A stretch of DNA of 60,052 nt, from positions 1 through 60,052 of the forward strand of contig JAVVHH010000002.1 of the NCBI GenBank assembly GCA_032249615.1. Reading direction: 5' to 3'. The DNA is from JAVVHH01 sp032249615. Lineage in GTDB: Bacteria; Pseudomonadota; Alphaproteobacteria; Acetobacterales; Acetobacteraceae. The position numbers and the translations under genes are program-made. Shown here in pieces: positions 1 to 7,938 of this stretch; the stretch's first letter is position 1, and each line of letters starts with the position of its first letter. The notes beneath the pieces are model-generated. The model ran no database searches. It saw nothing but the letters and a program-made list of their open reading frames with translations, and was not told the DNA's origin.

Positions 1-701
1 TGCAGCCCAACAAGGCGATCGTCGGCCGCAACGCCTTCGCCCATGAGAGCGGTATCCATCAGGACGGGGTGCTCAAGAACGCCGCCACCTATGAGATCAT
101 GACGCCGGAAAGCGTGGGCTGGACCAAGAGCAGCCTTGTGATGGGCAAGCATTCGGGGCGCGCGGCATTTCGCGACAAGCTATCGGCGCTGGGCTATGGC
201 GGGGTGGGCGACAATCAGATGAACGACGCCTTCCGGCGCTTCAAGGATCTCGCCGATCGTAAGAAGGTGGTCTACGACGAGGACATCGTCGCCTTGATCG
301 ACGACGAGGTCGGGCGCGACCATGACCGGATCCGGTTCGAGTCGCTGGAGGTTACGTGTGGATCGCGAGGTCCGCAGCGGGCGGTGCTCGAGCTGCACGT
401 CGATGGTGAGCGGCAGTCGGCGGAAGCCACCGGAGACGGGCCGGTCGACGCGACCTTCAATGCGATCCGGGCGGTATTTCCGCACGAGGCGCGCCTTCTG
501 CTGTTCTCGGTCGGGGCGGTGACGGAGGGGACGGACGCCCAAGCCAAGACGACGGTGCGGTTGGAGGAGGCGGGCAAAATGGTCGATGGCCAGGGCGCCG
601 ACACCGATACGATCGTCGCCTCCGCGCGCGCCTATATCCACGCTCTGAACAAGTTGCTGGTCAAACGGGTGCGAACCGAGCCGGCGGCACTTTCCGCCTA
701 G
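1..701 (+). CDS. leuA: 2-isopropylmalate synthase, C-terminal part (5' end outside window)
   Basis: First committed enzyme of leucine biosynthesis: it condenses acetyl-CoA with 2-oxoisovalerate in the cytoplasm. The reading frame is open from base 3, so the gene starts before the window; 232 residues are visible. The opening segment VGRNAFAHESGIHQDG is the highly conserved end of the catalytic TIM barrel, with the HESGIHQDG metal/substrate loop. Next comes the linker helix region (DLADRKKVVYDEDI), then the C-terminal regulatory domain (from about visible residue 115) that binds leucine for feedback inhibition. The end ERQSAEATGDGPVDATFNAI is typical of this domain. A perfect hairpin follows the stop within 13 bases. 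The family call is secure; only the start is missing. Confidence 0.96.
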   Translation, partial: QPNKAIVGRNAFAHESGIHQDGVLKNAATYEIMTPESVGWTKSSLVMGKHSGRAAFRDKLSALGYGGVGDNQMNDAFRRFKDLADRKKVVYDEDIVALIDDEVGRDHDRIRFESLEVTCGSRGPQRAVLELHVDGERQSAEATGDGPVDATFNAIRAVFPHEARLLLFSVGAVTEGTDAQAKTTVRLEEAGKMVDGQGADTDTIVASARAYIHALNKLLVKRVRTEPAALSA

Positions 702-713
702 GAGGCCTGCAAT

Positions 714-744
714 GCGACCCCTCTCGACAGGCGAGAGGGGTCGC
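714..744. terminator. Perfect 13-bp hairpin between leuA and a convergent lipoprotein gene
   Basis: Bases 714-726 (gcgacccctctcg) pair perfectly with 732-744, leaving a 5-base loop (acagg). It lies between the stop of leuA (701) and the stop of the convergent minus-strand gene (756), so it can end transcription in both directions. No run of T follows on either strand, which makes it an atypical intrinsic terminator. Its GAGAGGGG arm resembles the hairpin at 1158-1186. Confidence 0.7.
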
Positions 745-755
745 AGGCGGACGGA

Positions 756-1133
756 TCAGTAGCCGTAGGGCCGATAGTAACCGGGCGGCGGAGGTGGCGG
801 ATAATCGGGCGCATACGGGCGCTCGTAAGCCGGCGGGGGAGGCGCGTAACCCGGGTCGTAGCCGCGTTCGTAGCTCGCCGATGGCGGCGGGTAGTACGGC
901 GCCGCGGCGACCGGAGTGGTTGCTGCGCCGCCGACTGCGCCCAGCGCGCCGCCAGCGATGGCGCCGACCGCGGCGCCAGGCCCGCCGCCGGCAACGGCGC
1001 CGAGGGCCGCGCCGGCGCCAGCACCCAGCAGGCCGCCGCCCACCGCGCGCTGGCCGGGGTCATAGGGGTTCGTGCAGGCGGTCAGGCCGAGCCCGGCGAC
1101 GAGCGCGAGGGTAACGGCGGCCTTGCTGATCAT
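756..1133 (-). CDS. Glycine-zipper lipoprotein with proline/tyrosine-rich tail
   Basis: A 125-residue exported protein of unknown function. Residues 1-20 form a lipoprotein signal peptide ending in the lipobox LTAC, so Cys20 would be lipidated. The mature part starts TNPYDPGQRAVGGGLLGAG and runs into glycine-zipper repeats (GAGAGAALGAVAGGGPGAAVGAIAGGALGA), which pack as membrane-inserting helices. The last ~50 residues are Pro/Tyr-rich (PYYPPP, PPPPPGYYRPYGY) and could bind peptidoglycan or other proteins. The gene at 1198-1437 is a close paralogue without this tail. A GAAGGA ribosome site precedes the ATG. Related proteins include SlyB/OsmB-like glycine-zipper lipoproteins, but no specific role is claimed. 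Confidence 0.85.
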   Translation of the reverse strand: MISKAAVTLALVAGLGLTACTNPYDPGQRAVGGGLLGAGAGAALGAVAGGGPGAAVGAIAGGALGAVGGAATTPVAAAPYYPPPSASYERGYDPGYAPPPPAYERPYAPDYPPPPPPGYYRPYGY

Positions 1134-1157
1134 GGAGAATGTCCTTCAGGAAATGCG

Positions 1158-1186
1158 TTGGCCCCTCTCCGGGGAGAGGAGGCCAA
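1158..1186 (-). terminator. Hairpin between the two glycine-zipper genes
   Basis: Bases 1158-1169 (ttggcccctctc) pair with 1174-1186 (gagaggaggccaa), with one bulged base (A at 1180) and a four-base loop. It lies just after the stop of the 1198-1437 gene when read on the minus strand. Its CCTCTC/GAGAGG arms resemble those of the hairpin at 714-744, which follows the other paralogue. Confidence 0.6.
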
Positions 1187-1197
1187 CAGTGCCGTGC

Positions 1198-1437
1198 TTA
1201 ATAGCGGCGCGGCTGCGGCGTGGTGATGTAGCCGGTGCCAGCCCCGAGGGCCGCGCCGGTCAAGCCACCCACCGCGGCGCCGGTGCCACCGCCGGCCAGG
1301 CCGCCGATCGCAGCGCCCGCGCCTGCGCCGAGCAGTCCACCACCGACGGCGCGCTGGCCCGGGTCATAGGGGTTGGTGCAAGCGCTGACACCCAAAAGTG
1401 CGAGCAACGCAAGCGGGAGTGTGGCTTTCTTAAACAT
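1198..1437 (-). CDS. Short glycine-zipper lipoprotein (paralogue of 756-1133)
   Basis: A 79-residue lipoprotein with a signal peptide ending VSAC (lipid anchor at Cys20). It then has the same TNPYDPGQRAVGGGLLGAG segment as its neighbour and glycine-zipper repeats (GAAIGGLAGGGTGAAVGG). It ends with a short YITTPQPRRY tail instead of the Pro/Tyr-rich extension. An AGGAGA ribosome site sits 5 bases before the ATG. It is the upstream gene of the minus-strand pair, and the near-identity of the first ~45 residues indicates tandem duplication. Likely inner-leaflet outer-membrane or periplasmic location; function unknown. Confidence 0.85.
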   Translation of the reverse strand: MFKKATLPLALLALLGVSACTNPYDPGQRAVGGGLLGAGAGAAIGGLAGGGTGAAVGGLTGAALGAGTGYITTPQPRRY

Positions 1438-1663
1438 AACGTCTCCTGGTTGTTCTTACGGTAGGCGCACAGCCCGTGCGTGCAACCCTCTACCGTCCGC
1501 GAAGACATAACGCTTGTGGGTCAGGAATGTGGCAGGCGCGCCCGCTTCACGAAGAGGTGATCCTTGGGCCTTGCCGCGGGGGGTGTGTGCGGCTAAGGCA
1601 CCCGGCGCCGATGCTGCGGCGCAGAACCGGGCATCCACCGCTTCATTATAGGATTTCGCGCGA
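1438..1663. other. Divergent intergenic region between lipoprotein gene and mreB
   Basis: These 226 bases separate the divergent genes at 1437 (minus) and 1664 (plus) and must carry both promoters. An A/T-rich stretch (cattatagga, around 1643-1653) lies immediately before mreB but is only about 12 bases from its ATG and has no good -35 partner, so I do not assign a promoter. No ORF or hairpin stands out. Confidence 0.4.
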
Positions 1664-2707
1664 ATGTTCGGACGCCTGTTGGGCATCATGTCGGCTGACA
1701 TGGCCATCGATCTTGGGACGGCGAACACGCTCGTTTACGTCAAGGGCCGTGGGATCGTGCTGGCGGAACCCAGCGTGGTGGCGATCGCCGACGTCCGTGG
1801 AAAGAAGCAGGTGCTCGCGGTCGGCGAGGAAGCCAAGCAGATGCTGGGGCGCACGCCGGGCAACATCCAGGCGATCCGGCCGTTGCGGGACGGCGTGATT
1901 GCGGATTTCGAAGTCGCCGAGGAGATGATCAAGCATTTCATCCGCAAGGTGCACAACCGACGCGGGTTCGCCTCGCCGCTCATCATCGTGTGTGTGCCCT
2001 CCGGCAGCACGGCCGTGGAGAGGCGGGCGATTCAGGAGAGTGCGGAGAGTGCAGGTGCGCGCAAGGTCCTGCTGATCGAGGAGCCGATGGCGGCTGCGAT
2101 CGGCGCCGGGCTGCCGGTGACGGAGCCGTCGGGGAGCATGATCGTCGACGTGGGCGGCGGCACGACGGAGGTCGCGGTCATCTCGCTGGGCGGCATCGTC
2201 TATTCGAAATCGGTCCGGGTCGGCGGCGACAAGATGGACGAGGCCATCATCTCTTATATCCGGCGGACTCATAACCTGCTGATCGGCGAGAGCACGGCCG
2301 AGAAGATCAAGATGGACATCGGAGCCGCGACGCCCTCGCAGGACTATGACGACGGGCCCTACCGGGAGGTGAAGGGCCGGGATTTGATGAACGGCGTGCC
2401 GCGGGAGATCCTGGTCGGGCAGCGGCAGATCGCGGAAAGCTTATTCGAGCCGATCGCGCAGATCGTGGAGGCCGTCAAGGTCGCGCTGGAGAACACGCCG
2501 CCGGAATTGGCCGCCGACATCGTGGACAAGGGAATTGTGCTGACGGGAGGCGGTGCGCTGCTATACCGTCTGGATCAGGTTCTACGGGATGCAACGGGGC
2601 TCCCGGTGGTCGTCGCCGAAAGTCCGTTGAGCTGCGTGGCCCTCGGCACAGGCCGCGCACTGGAAGAGATGAAGCGTCTGCGCAACGTGCTGACCACCAT
2701 GTACTGA
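1664..2707 (+). CDS. mreB: Rod shape-determining actin homologue MreB
   Basis: A 347-residue cytoskeletal ATPase, the usual MreB length. Filaments under the inner membrane position the elongation machinery for sidewall peptidoglycan synthesis. Visible actin-fold motifs: phosphate-1 loop MAIDLGTANTLVYVKG, the PSGSTAVERRAI segment, phosphate-2 loop IVDVGGGTTEVAVISLGG, and the adenosine loop LTGGGALLYRLD. The ATG at 1664 gives the normal N-terminus (MFGRLLGIMSADMAIDLGT), where the short hydrophobic start can serve as a membrane anchor. First gene of an mreB-mreC-mreD-mrdA-rodA operon with tight spacing. Confidence 0.98.
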   Translation: MFGRLLGIMSADMAIDLGTANTLVYVKGRGIVLAEPSVVAIADVRGKKQVLAVGEEAKQMLGRTPGNIQAIRPLRDGVIADFEVAEEMIKHFIRKVHNRRGFASPLIIVCVPSGSTAVERRAIQESAESAGARKVLLIEEPMAAAIGAGLPVTEPSGSMIVDVGGGTTEVAVISLGGIVYSKSVRVGGDKMDEAIISYIRRTHNLLIGESTAEKIKMDIGAATPSQDYDDGPYREVKGRDLMNGVPREILVGQRQIAESLFEPIAQIVEAVKVALENTPPELAADIVDKGIVLTGGGALLYRLDQVLRDATGLPVVVAESPLSCVALGTGRALEEMKRLRNVLTTMY

Positions 2708-2729
2708 TTGCAAGAGGGGCGAGCGCCGT

Positions 2730-3599
2730 TTGATCCGTCTGTCGATCCCAGTCCGGCAAGCGCTGGGAAAGCTGACGCTCCCGCTGCTCATCGCGGCGGC
2801 GTTCGCGGTCATGCTGCTGGGCAAGGCCGACCAGCTACTGGCGGAGCGGGTCCGGATGGCGCTGGCCGATACTCTGGCGCCGCTCTATTCGCTTACCGCG
2901 GAGCCGCTTGCCCGCATGCGCGAAGTGTCGGACGACCTGCAGAATCTTTGGACGCTGCGCAGCGAGAACCGGCGCTTGCGGGACGAGAACGACAACCTCA
3001 GGCGCTGGCACGCCGTGGCGCTGGCGCTGGATGCCGAGAACACGGTCTTGAAAGCCAATCTGCACTGGATCCCCGACCCGGCCCCGTCCTACGCCACGGC
3101 GCGCGTCGTCGCCGATGCGGGCGGGGTCTATGCGCGCGCGGTGCTGCTGGCGGTGGGTCCGGACAACGGCATCACGCGGGGGCAGGTGGCGCTCGATGAA
3201 AGCGGCGTGGTGGGCCGGGTCACCGAGTTGGGGTCGCGCAGCGCGCGCGTCCTGCTCATCACCGATTTGAACAGCCGCATTCCGGTCACGCTCGAGAACA
3301 GCCGGGCGCGGGCGATCATGGTGGGCACCAACGGGCCGCGGCCGCGACTGATGTATTGGCCGGAGGGGGTCACCCCGGCCGAGGGCGAACGGGTGGTGAC
3401 ATCGGCCGAGGCAGGCGCCTTTCCGGCCGGGCTGCCGGTCGGGACCGTGCGGTTCAGCCTGAGCGGCGTGCCGGAAGTCGAACCGGCGGCCCGGTTGGAC
3501 CGGCTCGAAATCGTGCGGCTGTTCAACTACGGGCTGCGCGGCATCCAGCCGCCGGAGACCGTGCGTCCCGACAAGCCGGCCCTGGTCGGGCGGCGGTGA
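2730..3599 (+). CDS. mreC: Rod shape-determining protein MreC
   Basis: A 289-residue bitopic inner-membrane protein that links MreB to PBP2/RodA and activates the latter. It has a single membrane helix near residues 14-33 (TLPLLIAAAFAVMLLG) and a coiled coil at about 65-105 (LQNLWTLRSENRRLRDENDN). The periplasmic beta domain contains ARVVADAGGVYARAVLLAVG, VGRVTELGSRSARVLLITDLN and the late VVTSAEAGAFPAGLPVG. The start is TTG at 2730; no better ATG/GTG exists in frame. It follows mreB by 22 bases and precedes mreD by 3. Confidence 0.96.
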   Translation: MIRLSIPVRQALGKLTLPLLIAAAFAVMLLGKADQLLAERVRMALADTLAPLYSLTAEPLARMREVSDDLQNLWTLRSENRRLRDENDNLRRWHAVALALDAENTVLKANLHWIPDPAPSYATARVVADAGGVYARAVLLAVGPDNGITRGQVALDESGVVGRVTELGSRSARVLLITDLNSRIPVTLENSRARAIMVGTNGPRPRLMYWPEGVTPAEGERVVTSAEAGAFPAGLPVGTVRFSLSGVPEVEPAARLDRLEIVRLFNYGLRGIQPPETVRPDKPALVGRR

Positions 3600-3602
3600 G
3601 CG

Positions 3603-4151
3603 ATGGCGGACCGTCTCCCAGGCATTCGGCCGCGCCCGACCTTCTGGCGCATGCTGGACGCGGCAGCCCGGCAGACGTTCCCGGTGACGACCACGGCCAT
3701 CCTGCTGCTCACGCTGTCGGTCCCGCTAGGGCTGCCGGGCCAGCCGCAACTCCAGTTGGCGTTGGCGCTGGCCTGCGTGTTCTTCTGGTCGGTGTTCCGA
3801 CCGGACAGCATGCCGCCGGCCGCGGCGTTCCTGTTGGGCTTGCTCACCGACCTGCTCAGCCTCGCTCCGCCCGGCATTTCCGTCTTGGTCCTGCTAACGG
3901 TGCACGGGGTGGCGGTCCGGGTGCGGCGGCTGCTGTCGCTGCAGGGCTTCCTGGTGGTCTGGCTGGCCTTCGTCGCGGTCGCCGCGGGGGCGGCGGCGGT
4001 CGAGTGGGCCCTGACCAGCATCTTGACCTTCCGTCTGCTGCCGGCGGGTCCGGCCCTGTTGCAGTTCGGCGTGAGCGCCGGCTTTTATCCGCTGCTGGCG
4101 ACCCTGTTCACGCGAGCGCATCGCGGCTTGGCCGATCCTGAAAAGGCGTAA
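3603..4151 (+). CDS. mreD: Rod shape-determining protein MreD
   Basis: A 182-residue integral membrane protein with about five predicted helices (for example TTTAILLLTLSVPLGL, LALALACVFFWSVF, FLLGLLTDLLSLAPPG, FLVVWLAFVAVAAGA). The segment FFWSVFRPDSMPPAAAFLLG followed by LLTDLLSL is typical of the MreD family. It belongs to the elongasome and partners MreC. It starts 3 bases after mreC and ends 3 bases before mrdA, so it is translated as part of the same operon. Confidence 0.93.
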   Translation: MADRLPGIRPRPTFWRMLDAAARQTFPVTTTAILLLTLSVPLGLPGQPQLQLALALACVFFWSVFRPDSMPPAAAFLLGLLTDLLSLAPPGISVLVLLTVHGVAVRVRRLLSLQGFLVVWLAFVAVAAGAAAVEWALTSILTFRLLPAGPALLQFGVSAGFYPLLATLFTRAHRGLADPEKA

Positions 4152-4154
4152 GGC

Positions 4155-6026
4155 ATGAGCCAGCAATTCAAGCGGGAGAACAAGCGGAGCGGCGTGTTCA
4201 CGCGGCGCGCGCTGCTGATCGGCGCGGGGCAGCTCGGGATCCTGGGAGCGCTCGCCGCGAAGCTGTATCAAGTCCAGGTCGTCGAGGGCGAACGGTATTC
4301 GACGCTGGCCGAAAGCAACCGGATCAGCGCACGGCTGACGGCGCCGACGCGAGGGCGCGTGCTGGACCGCTTCGGGGTGCCGGTGGCCGGCAACAAGCTC
4401 AACTGGCGCGCGCTGCTGACCGTCGAACAGACGGATAGCGTGGACGCCACGTTGGATGCGTTCGCCAAGGTGGTCGCGCTGGCCGACCACGAGCGGGCGC
4501 GGATCGAGCGGGAGATGCGCAAGCGGCGGCGGTTCATCCCGCTCGTCGTGCGGGAGTTCCTCAGCTGGGAGGAGATGGCCAAGCTCGAGGTCAATGCCCC
4601 CGATCTGCCGGGCATCTTCGTCGACGTCGGCACGACCCGTATCTATCCGTTCGGCCCGGCGCTCGCCCATGTGGTCGGCTACGTGGCGCCGCCGAACGAC
4701 GCGGACGTGGCGGAAGACCCGATGCTGGCGCTGCCGGGTATCCGGGTCGGCCGGGCGGGGATGGAGAAAGCCCAGGACGTAGCGCTGCGCGGCAAGGCCG
4801 GGGCGACGCAGATGGAGGTCAACGCGGTCGGCCGGGTGATCCGCGAGCTGGACCGCGTCGAGGGCCAGGCCGGCGCCGATCTCGGGCTGACGATCGACGT
4901 TGCCCTGCAGAACCAGGTGCTGAAACGGCTGGGCAGCGAGAGCGCGTCGGCGGTGGTGATGGACTGCCGCAATGGCGAGGTGCTGGCGATGACGAGCGCC
5001 CCGAGCTTCGACCCGAGCCTGTTCAATTCGGGGGTGTCGCAGGCGCAGTGGGTGCAGTGGACCAGCAACCGCAAGGCGCCGCTGATCAACAAGGCGGCCG
5101 CGGGCGTTTATGCGCCGGGCTCGACGTTCAAGATGGCGGTCGCGATCGCCGGGCTGGAGGCCAAGACGATCGGCCCGGGTTCCCGGATCAACTGCCCAGG
5201 CTTCCTCGACCTCGGCGACACGCGGTTCCATTGCTGGAGCAAGAACGGACACGGCTCGCTCGACGTGCGCAATGCGCTGAAGCACAGCTGCGACGTGTTC
5301 TTTTATGAAGTGGCGCGGCGGACGGGGATCGACCGCGTCGCGGCGACGGCCAACCGCTTCGGGATCGGCGTCGATACCGGGATCGAGCTGCCCGGCGCGC
5401 GGAAGGGGCTGATGCCGACGAAGGCATGGCGGCAGCGGCATGGCCACGCGTGGAACATCGGCGACACGATCAGCTGCGGGATCGGCCAGGGCTACATCCA
5501 GACGACCCCGCTGGCGCTCTGCACCTATGTCTCGCGGGTCGCGACGGGGCGGGCGGTCGAGCCGCATCTGACCCGGTCGCTGGGCGGCGCCATCCAGCAC
5601 GGCGTGCAGCCGACCGATTGGCCGGCCCTCGGCTTGCCGGAGCAGTATCTGCATCTCTGCCGCGAGGGCATGTGGGCGGTGGTCAACGAGGCCGGGGGAA
5701 CCGCGCCCGCCGCCCGGGTGGCGGTGCCCGGCGTGACGCTCGCTGGCAAGACCGGGTCCACCCAGGTACGGCGCGTTTCGCGAGAGGCGCGGGAGCATGG
5801 GTTCAAGTCGGAGAACCTGCCGTGGGAGTTCCGGCCCCACGCCCTGTTCGTGTGCTACGCGCCCTATGACGCGCCCCGCTACGCGGTGTCGGTCGTGGTC
5901 GAGCATGGCAATGCGGGGGCCGCGGCGGCGGCGCCACTGGCGCGCGAGATCATGACGGACGTGCTCTTGCGCGACCCGGTCAACCATACCGAGCCGCCCG
6001 GACAGAAAGTGGCGGACCGGGCGTGA
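4155..6026 (+). CDS. mrdA: Penicillin-binding protein 2, elongation-specific transpeptidase
   Basis: A 623-residue class B PBP that crosslinks peptidoglycan during sidewall growth with RodA. It has an N-terminal cytoplasmic segment, one membrane helix at about 18-38 (RALLIGAGQLGILGALAA), and a pedestal/dimerisation domain beginning RISARLTAPTRGRVLDR. The transpeptidase domain has the catalytic serine in the STFK motif (Ser323, within YAPGSTFKM), SCD at 378-380 as the SxN-type motif, and KTGS from Lys532. The PBP2-type SCDVFFYEVARRTGIDR distinguishes it from FtsI. The last 4 bases overlap the rodA start. Confidence 0.97.
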   Translation: MSQQFKRENKRSGVFTRRALLIGAGQLGILGALAAKLYQVQVVEGERYSTLAESNRISARLTAPTRGRVLDRFGVPVAGNKLNWRALLTVEQTDSVDATLDAFAKVVALADHERARIEREMRKRRRFIPLVVREFLSWEEMAKLEVNAPDLPGIFVDVGTTRIYPFGPALAHVVGYVAPPNDADVAEDPMLALPGIRVGRAGMEKAQDVALRGKAGATQMEVNAVGRVIRELDRVEGQAGADLGLTIDVALQNQVLKRLGSESASAVVMDCRNGEVLAMTSAPSFDPSLFNSGVSQAQWVQWTSNRKAPLINKAAAGVYAPGSTFKMAVAIAGLEAKTIGPGSRINCPGFLDLGDTRFHCWSKNGHGSLDVRNALKHSCDVFFYEVARRTGIDRVAATANRFGIGVDTGIELPGARKGLMPTKAWRQRHGHAWNIGDTISCGIGQGYIQTTPLALCTYVSRVATGRAVEPHLTRSLGGAIQHGVQPTDWPALGLPEQYLHLCREGMWAVVNEAGGTAPAARVAVPGVTLAGKTGSTQVRRVSREAREHGFKSENLPWEFRPHALFVCYAPYDAPRYAVSVVVEHGNAGAAAAAPLAREIMTDVLLRDPVNHTEPPGQKVADRA

Positions 6027-7165
6027 TCACCGCGCGGCGGCTGATCCGGGCGGAGCCGTCTTTCGGCCTGCTCAACAAGTTCTGGCAGGTCAGTTGGCTC
6101 TATGTGCTGCTGCTCTGCACGCTGGCCGGGGTCGGCTACGTCGCACTGTACTCGGCCGGCGGCGGCCCGGAACCCTATGCGACCAAGCACATCCTGAGAT
6201 TCGGGTTCAGCCTGCTCATGATGCTGTCGATCGCGATGATCGACATCCGGTTCATCGCCCGGTTCTCCTACCCGATCTACGCGCTGGCCATCGGGCTGCT
6301 CGTCCTGGTGCTGCGGATGGGCCACGTGGGCAAGGGGGCGCAACGCTGGATCGATCTCGGGGGGTTGCAGATGCAGCCGAGCGAGCTGGCGAAGATCGCG
6401 CTGGTGATGGCGCTTGCGGCGTGGTTCCACCGGGCGAGCTGGGAGCGTGTGGGCAACCCGCTGTTCCTGATCCCGCCGGCGCTGATGGTGCTGCTCCCGG
6501 TCGGGCTCATCCTGAAAGAGCCCAATCTCGGGACGGCGGTCATAACCGCGATCATGGGCGGCTGCGTCATCCTCGCGGCCGGCTTGCGGTGGTGGAAGGT
6601 GGCGGCGCTCCTGGCCCCACTGCCGTTCCTCGGGCAGTTCGTGTTCAACCACATGCACGACTACCAGCGGGCCCGGATAACCACGTTCATGGATCCGGAG
6701 AGCGACCCGCTGGGCGCCGGCTACAACATCATCCAATCGAAGATCGCGCTCGGCTCGGGCGGGATGTTCGGCAAAGGCTTCATGCAGGGTACGCAGGGCC
6801 ACCTGAACTTCCTGCCGGAGAAGCAGACCGACTTCATCTTCACGATGATCGCCGAGGATTTCGGGCTGGTCGGCGGGCTCGCGGTGATGGGACTGCTGGC
6901 GCTGATCATCATGGGCGGACTGACGATCGCGCTACGCTGCCGCCATCAGTACGGGCGGCTGCTCGCGCTGGGGATCACGGTCAACTTCTTCCTGTATTGC
7001 TTCGTCAATATCGCCATGGTCATGGGCGCCATCCCGGTCGGCGGCGTTCCGCTGCCGCTGGTCTCGCATGGCGGCTCGGCGATGCTGACCGTGATGTTCG
7101 GGTTCGGGCTGCTGATGTCGGTGCACGTGCATCGGGACGTGGAGTTCGCGCAACGCGAAGAGTAG
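6023..7165 (+). CDS. rodA: SEDS peptidoglycan polymerase RodA
   Basis: A 380-residue polytopic membrane glycosyltransferase that polymerises lipid II in the elongasome with PBP2. The SEDS pattern is clear: about ten membrane helices, GAQRWIDLGGLQMQPSELAK, the LKEPNLGTA segment, and FLPEKQTDFIFTMIAEDFG, whose Asp is the essential catalytic-site residue. The C-terminus has IPVGGVPLPLVSHGGSAM. It starts at GTG 6023, overlapping the mrdA stop in a GTGA arrangement. Last gene of the operon; it ends 3 bases from the stop of a convergent gene. Confidence 0.97.
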   Translation: MITARRLIRAEPSFGLLNKFWQVSWLYVLLLCTLAGVGYVALYSAGGGPEPYATKHILRFGFSLLMMLSIAMIDIRFIARFSYPIYALAIGLLVLVLRMGHVGKGAQRWIDLGGLQMQPSELAKIALVMALAAWFHRASWERVGNPLFLIPPALMVLLPVGLILKEPNLGTAVITAIMGGCVILAAGLRWWKVAALLAPLPFLGQFVFNHMHDYQRARITTFMDPESDPLGAGYNIIQSKIALGSGGMFGKGFMQGTQGHLNFLPEKQTDFIFTMIAEDFGLVGGLAVMGLLALIIMGGLTIALRCRHQYGRLLALGITVNFFLYCFVNIAMVMGAIPVGGVPLPLVSHGGSAMLTVMFGFGLLMSVHVHRDVEFAQREE

Positions 7166-7168
7166 GGA

Positions 7169-7591
7169 TTAGGCCTCGGGAGGGTGCCGCGAGTCTGGGC
7201 CGATCAACGCGGTCGCGCGTTCAATGGAGCGGACGACGGCATCGCCCGCGCGGCGCACGAGCGGGTCGTCGTTCTTGAGCAGCCGGTCGGACACCATCAG
7301 CGCGGGCGAGAGCGCGCCGCGCAGCTCGTGGCGCAGCGACGACATCTCGCGCTCGAGCTGGGCGAGGCGGGCGAGCGCCGGCGCTTCGGCCGGCTCGGCC
7401 GGCGCCGCGGCTGCCCCGCGCGCCACCGCCCAACGGCCGAGGCTGTAGATCAGCAGACCCCCGCACGCGCTGGAGATGGCCGCGCCCAGCGCATAGGGCA
7501 GGCCGAGGCCGAGCAGAGCCAAGCTGAGGCCGCACGCGGCGAAGGAGGCGATCCCGCCGAGCAAGGCCAGGGCGGGCAATCCGGTGCGCAT
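7169..7591 (-). CDS. Small membrane protein with histidine-kinase-like dimerisation helix, no ATPase domain
   Basis: About 140 residues. Two hydrophobic segments (roughly residues 5-30 and 32-52) are followed by an Ala/Pro linker and then a helical region. That region, RLAQLEREMSSLRHELRGAL (residues ~75-94), continues SPALMVSDRLL and resembles the HisKA/DHp helix: the HELR box with His88, then a second helix VRRAGDAVVRSIERATALI. No N, G1 or G2 boxes follow, so it cannot bind ATP as a kinase. The ATG at 7591 is preferred because AGGA lies six bases before it; ATG 7597 is the alternative. It converges on rodA with 3 bases between stops. Function unknown; a phosphotransfer or dimerisation partner is an inference. 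Confidence 0.7.
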   Translation of the reverse strand: MRTGLPALALLGGIASFAACGLSLALLGLGLPYALGAAISSACGGLLIYSLGRWAVARGAAAAPAEPAEAPALARLAQLEREMSSLRHELRGALSPALMVSDRLLKNDDPLVRRAGDAVVRSIERATALIGPDSRHPPEA

Positions 7592-7680
7592 GAACATTCC
7601 TATCGGGGTTTGGGTATCAACTCTCGGGCAACAACGGGGTTTACGATCCGCCGCGGCGAGGGTGAATGGCGTCGAAAGGA

Positions 7681-7710
7681 TTGACGGGAGGAACGGGTCG
7701 CACCTATAAG
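7681..7710 (+). promoter_or_regulatory. Sigma70-type promoter for rpmH operon
   Basis: TTGACG (7681-7686) and TATAAG (7705-7710) are separated by 18 bases and lie 84 bases before the rpmH start. Both hexamers are near consensus, and the site is in the only sizeable gap before this highly expressed operon. Confidence 0.65.
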
Positions 7711-7793
7711 CCCGGCCTGCCCCGAGGCCGATGCCCGGCCCGGTTGCGCTCGTCCATTTGTCATGGACCTTCTTAGTCGTCGGAGTTCTCGTC

Positions 7794-7928
7794 GTGAAGC
7801 GTACCTATCAACCGTCGAAGCTGGTCCGCAAGCGTCGTCATGGCTTCCGTGCCCGTATGGCCACCGTGGGCGGCCGCAAGGTGCTCGCTAATCGGCGCGC
7901 CAAGGGCCGCGCGAAACTTTCCGCTTAG
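7794..7928 (+). CDS. rpmH: 50S ribosomal protein L34
   Basis: A 44-residue basic ribosomal protein. It starts at GTG 7794 and reads MKRTYQPSKLVRKRRHGFRA, then RMATVGGRKVLANRRAKGRA, which is the textbook L34 sequence. GGAG at 7782-7785 is the ribosome site. The same frame stays open upstream to an ATG at 7731, but those residues (MPGPVALVHLSW...) are not L34 and are discarded. It precedes rnpA by 10 bases. Confidence 0.98.
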   Translation: MKRTYQPSKLVRKRRHGFRARMATVGGRKVLANRRAKGRAKLSA

Positions 7929-7938
7929 GCCCATCGCG

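Noticed and set aside
3894..5987. A 697-codon open frame on the minus strand across mreD and mrdA
   Set aside because: Arg/His/Pro-rich shadow of high-GC coding DNA antisense to mrdA with clear PBP2 motifs; no start site or family features.
7731..7793. N-terminal extension of L34
   Set aside because: L34 begins MKRTYQPS at GTG 7794 with GGAG upstream; the extra residues are not part of the family.
7598..7793. Possible replication origin near rpmH
   Set aside because: In some bacteria oriC lies by rpmH-dnaA, but no dnaA gene and no cluster of DnaA boxes or AT-rich unwinding region is visible here.
7840..7938. Extended RNase P protein start overlapping rpmH
   Set aside because: Such overlaps are known in Thermus, but here the extra residues are simply rpmH out of frame and ATG 7939 gives the normal protein.
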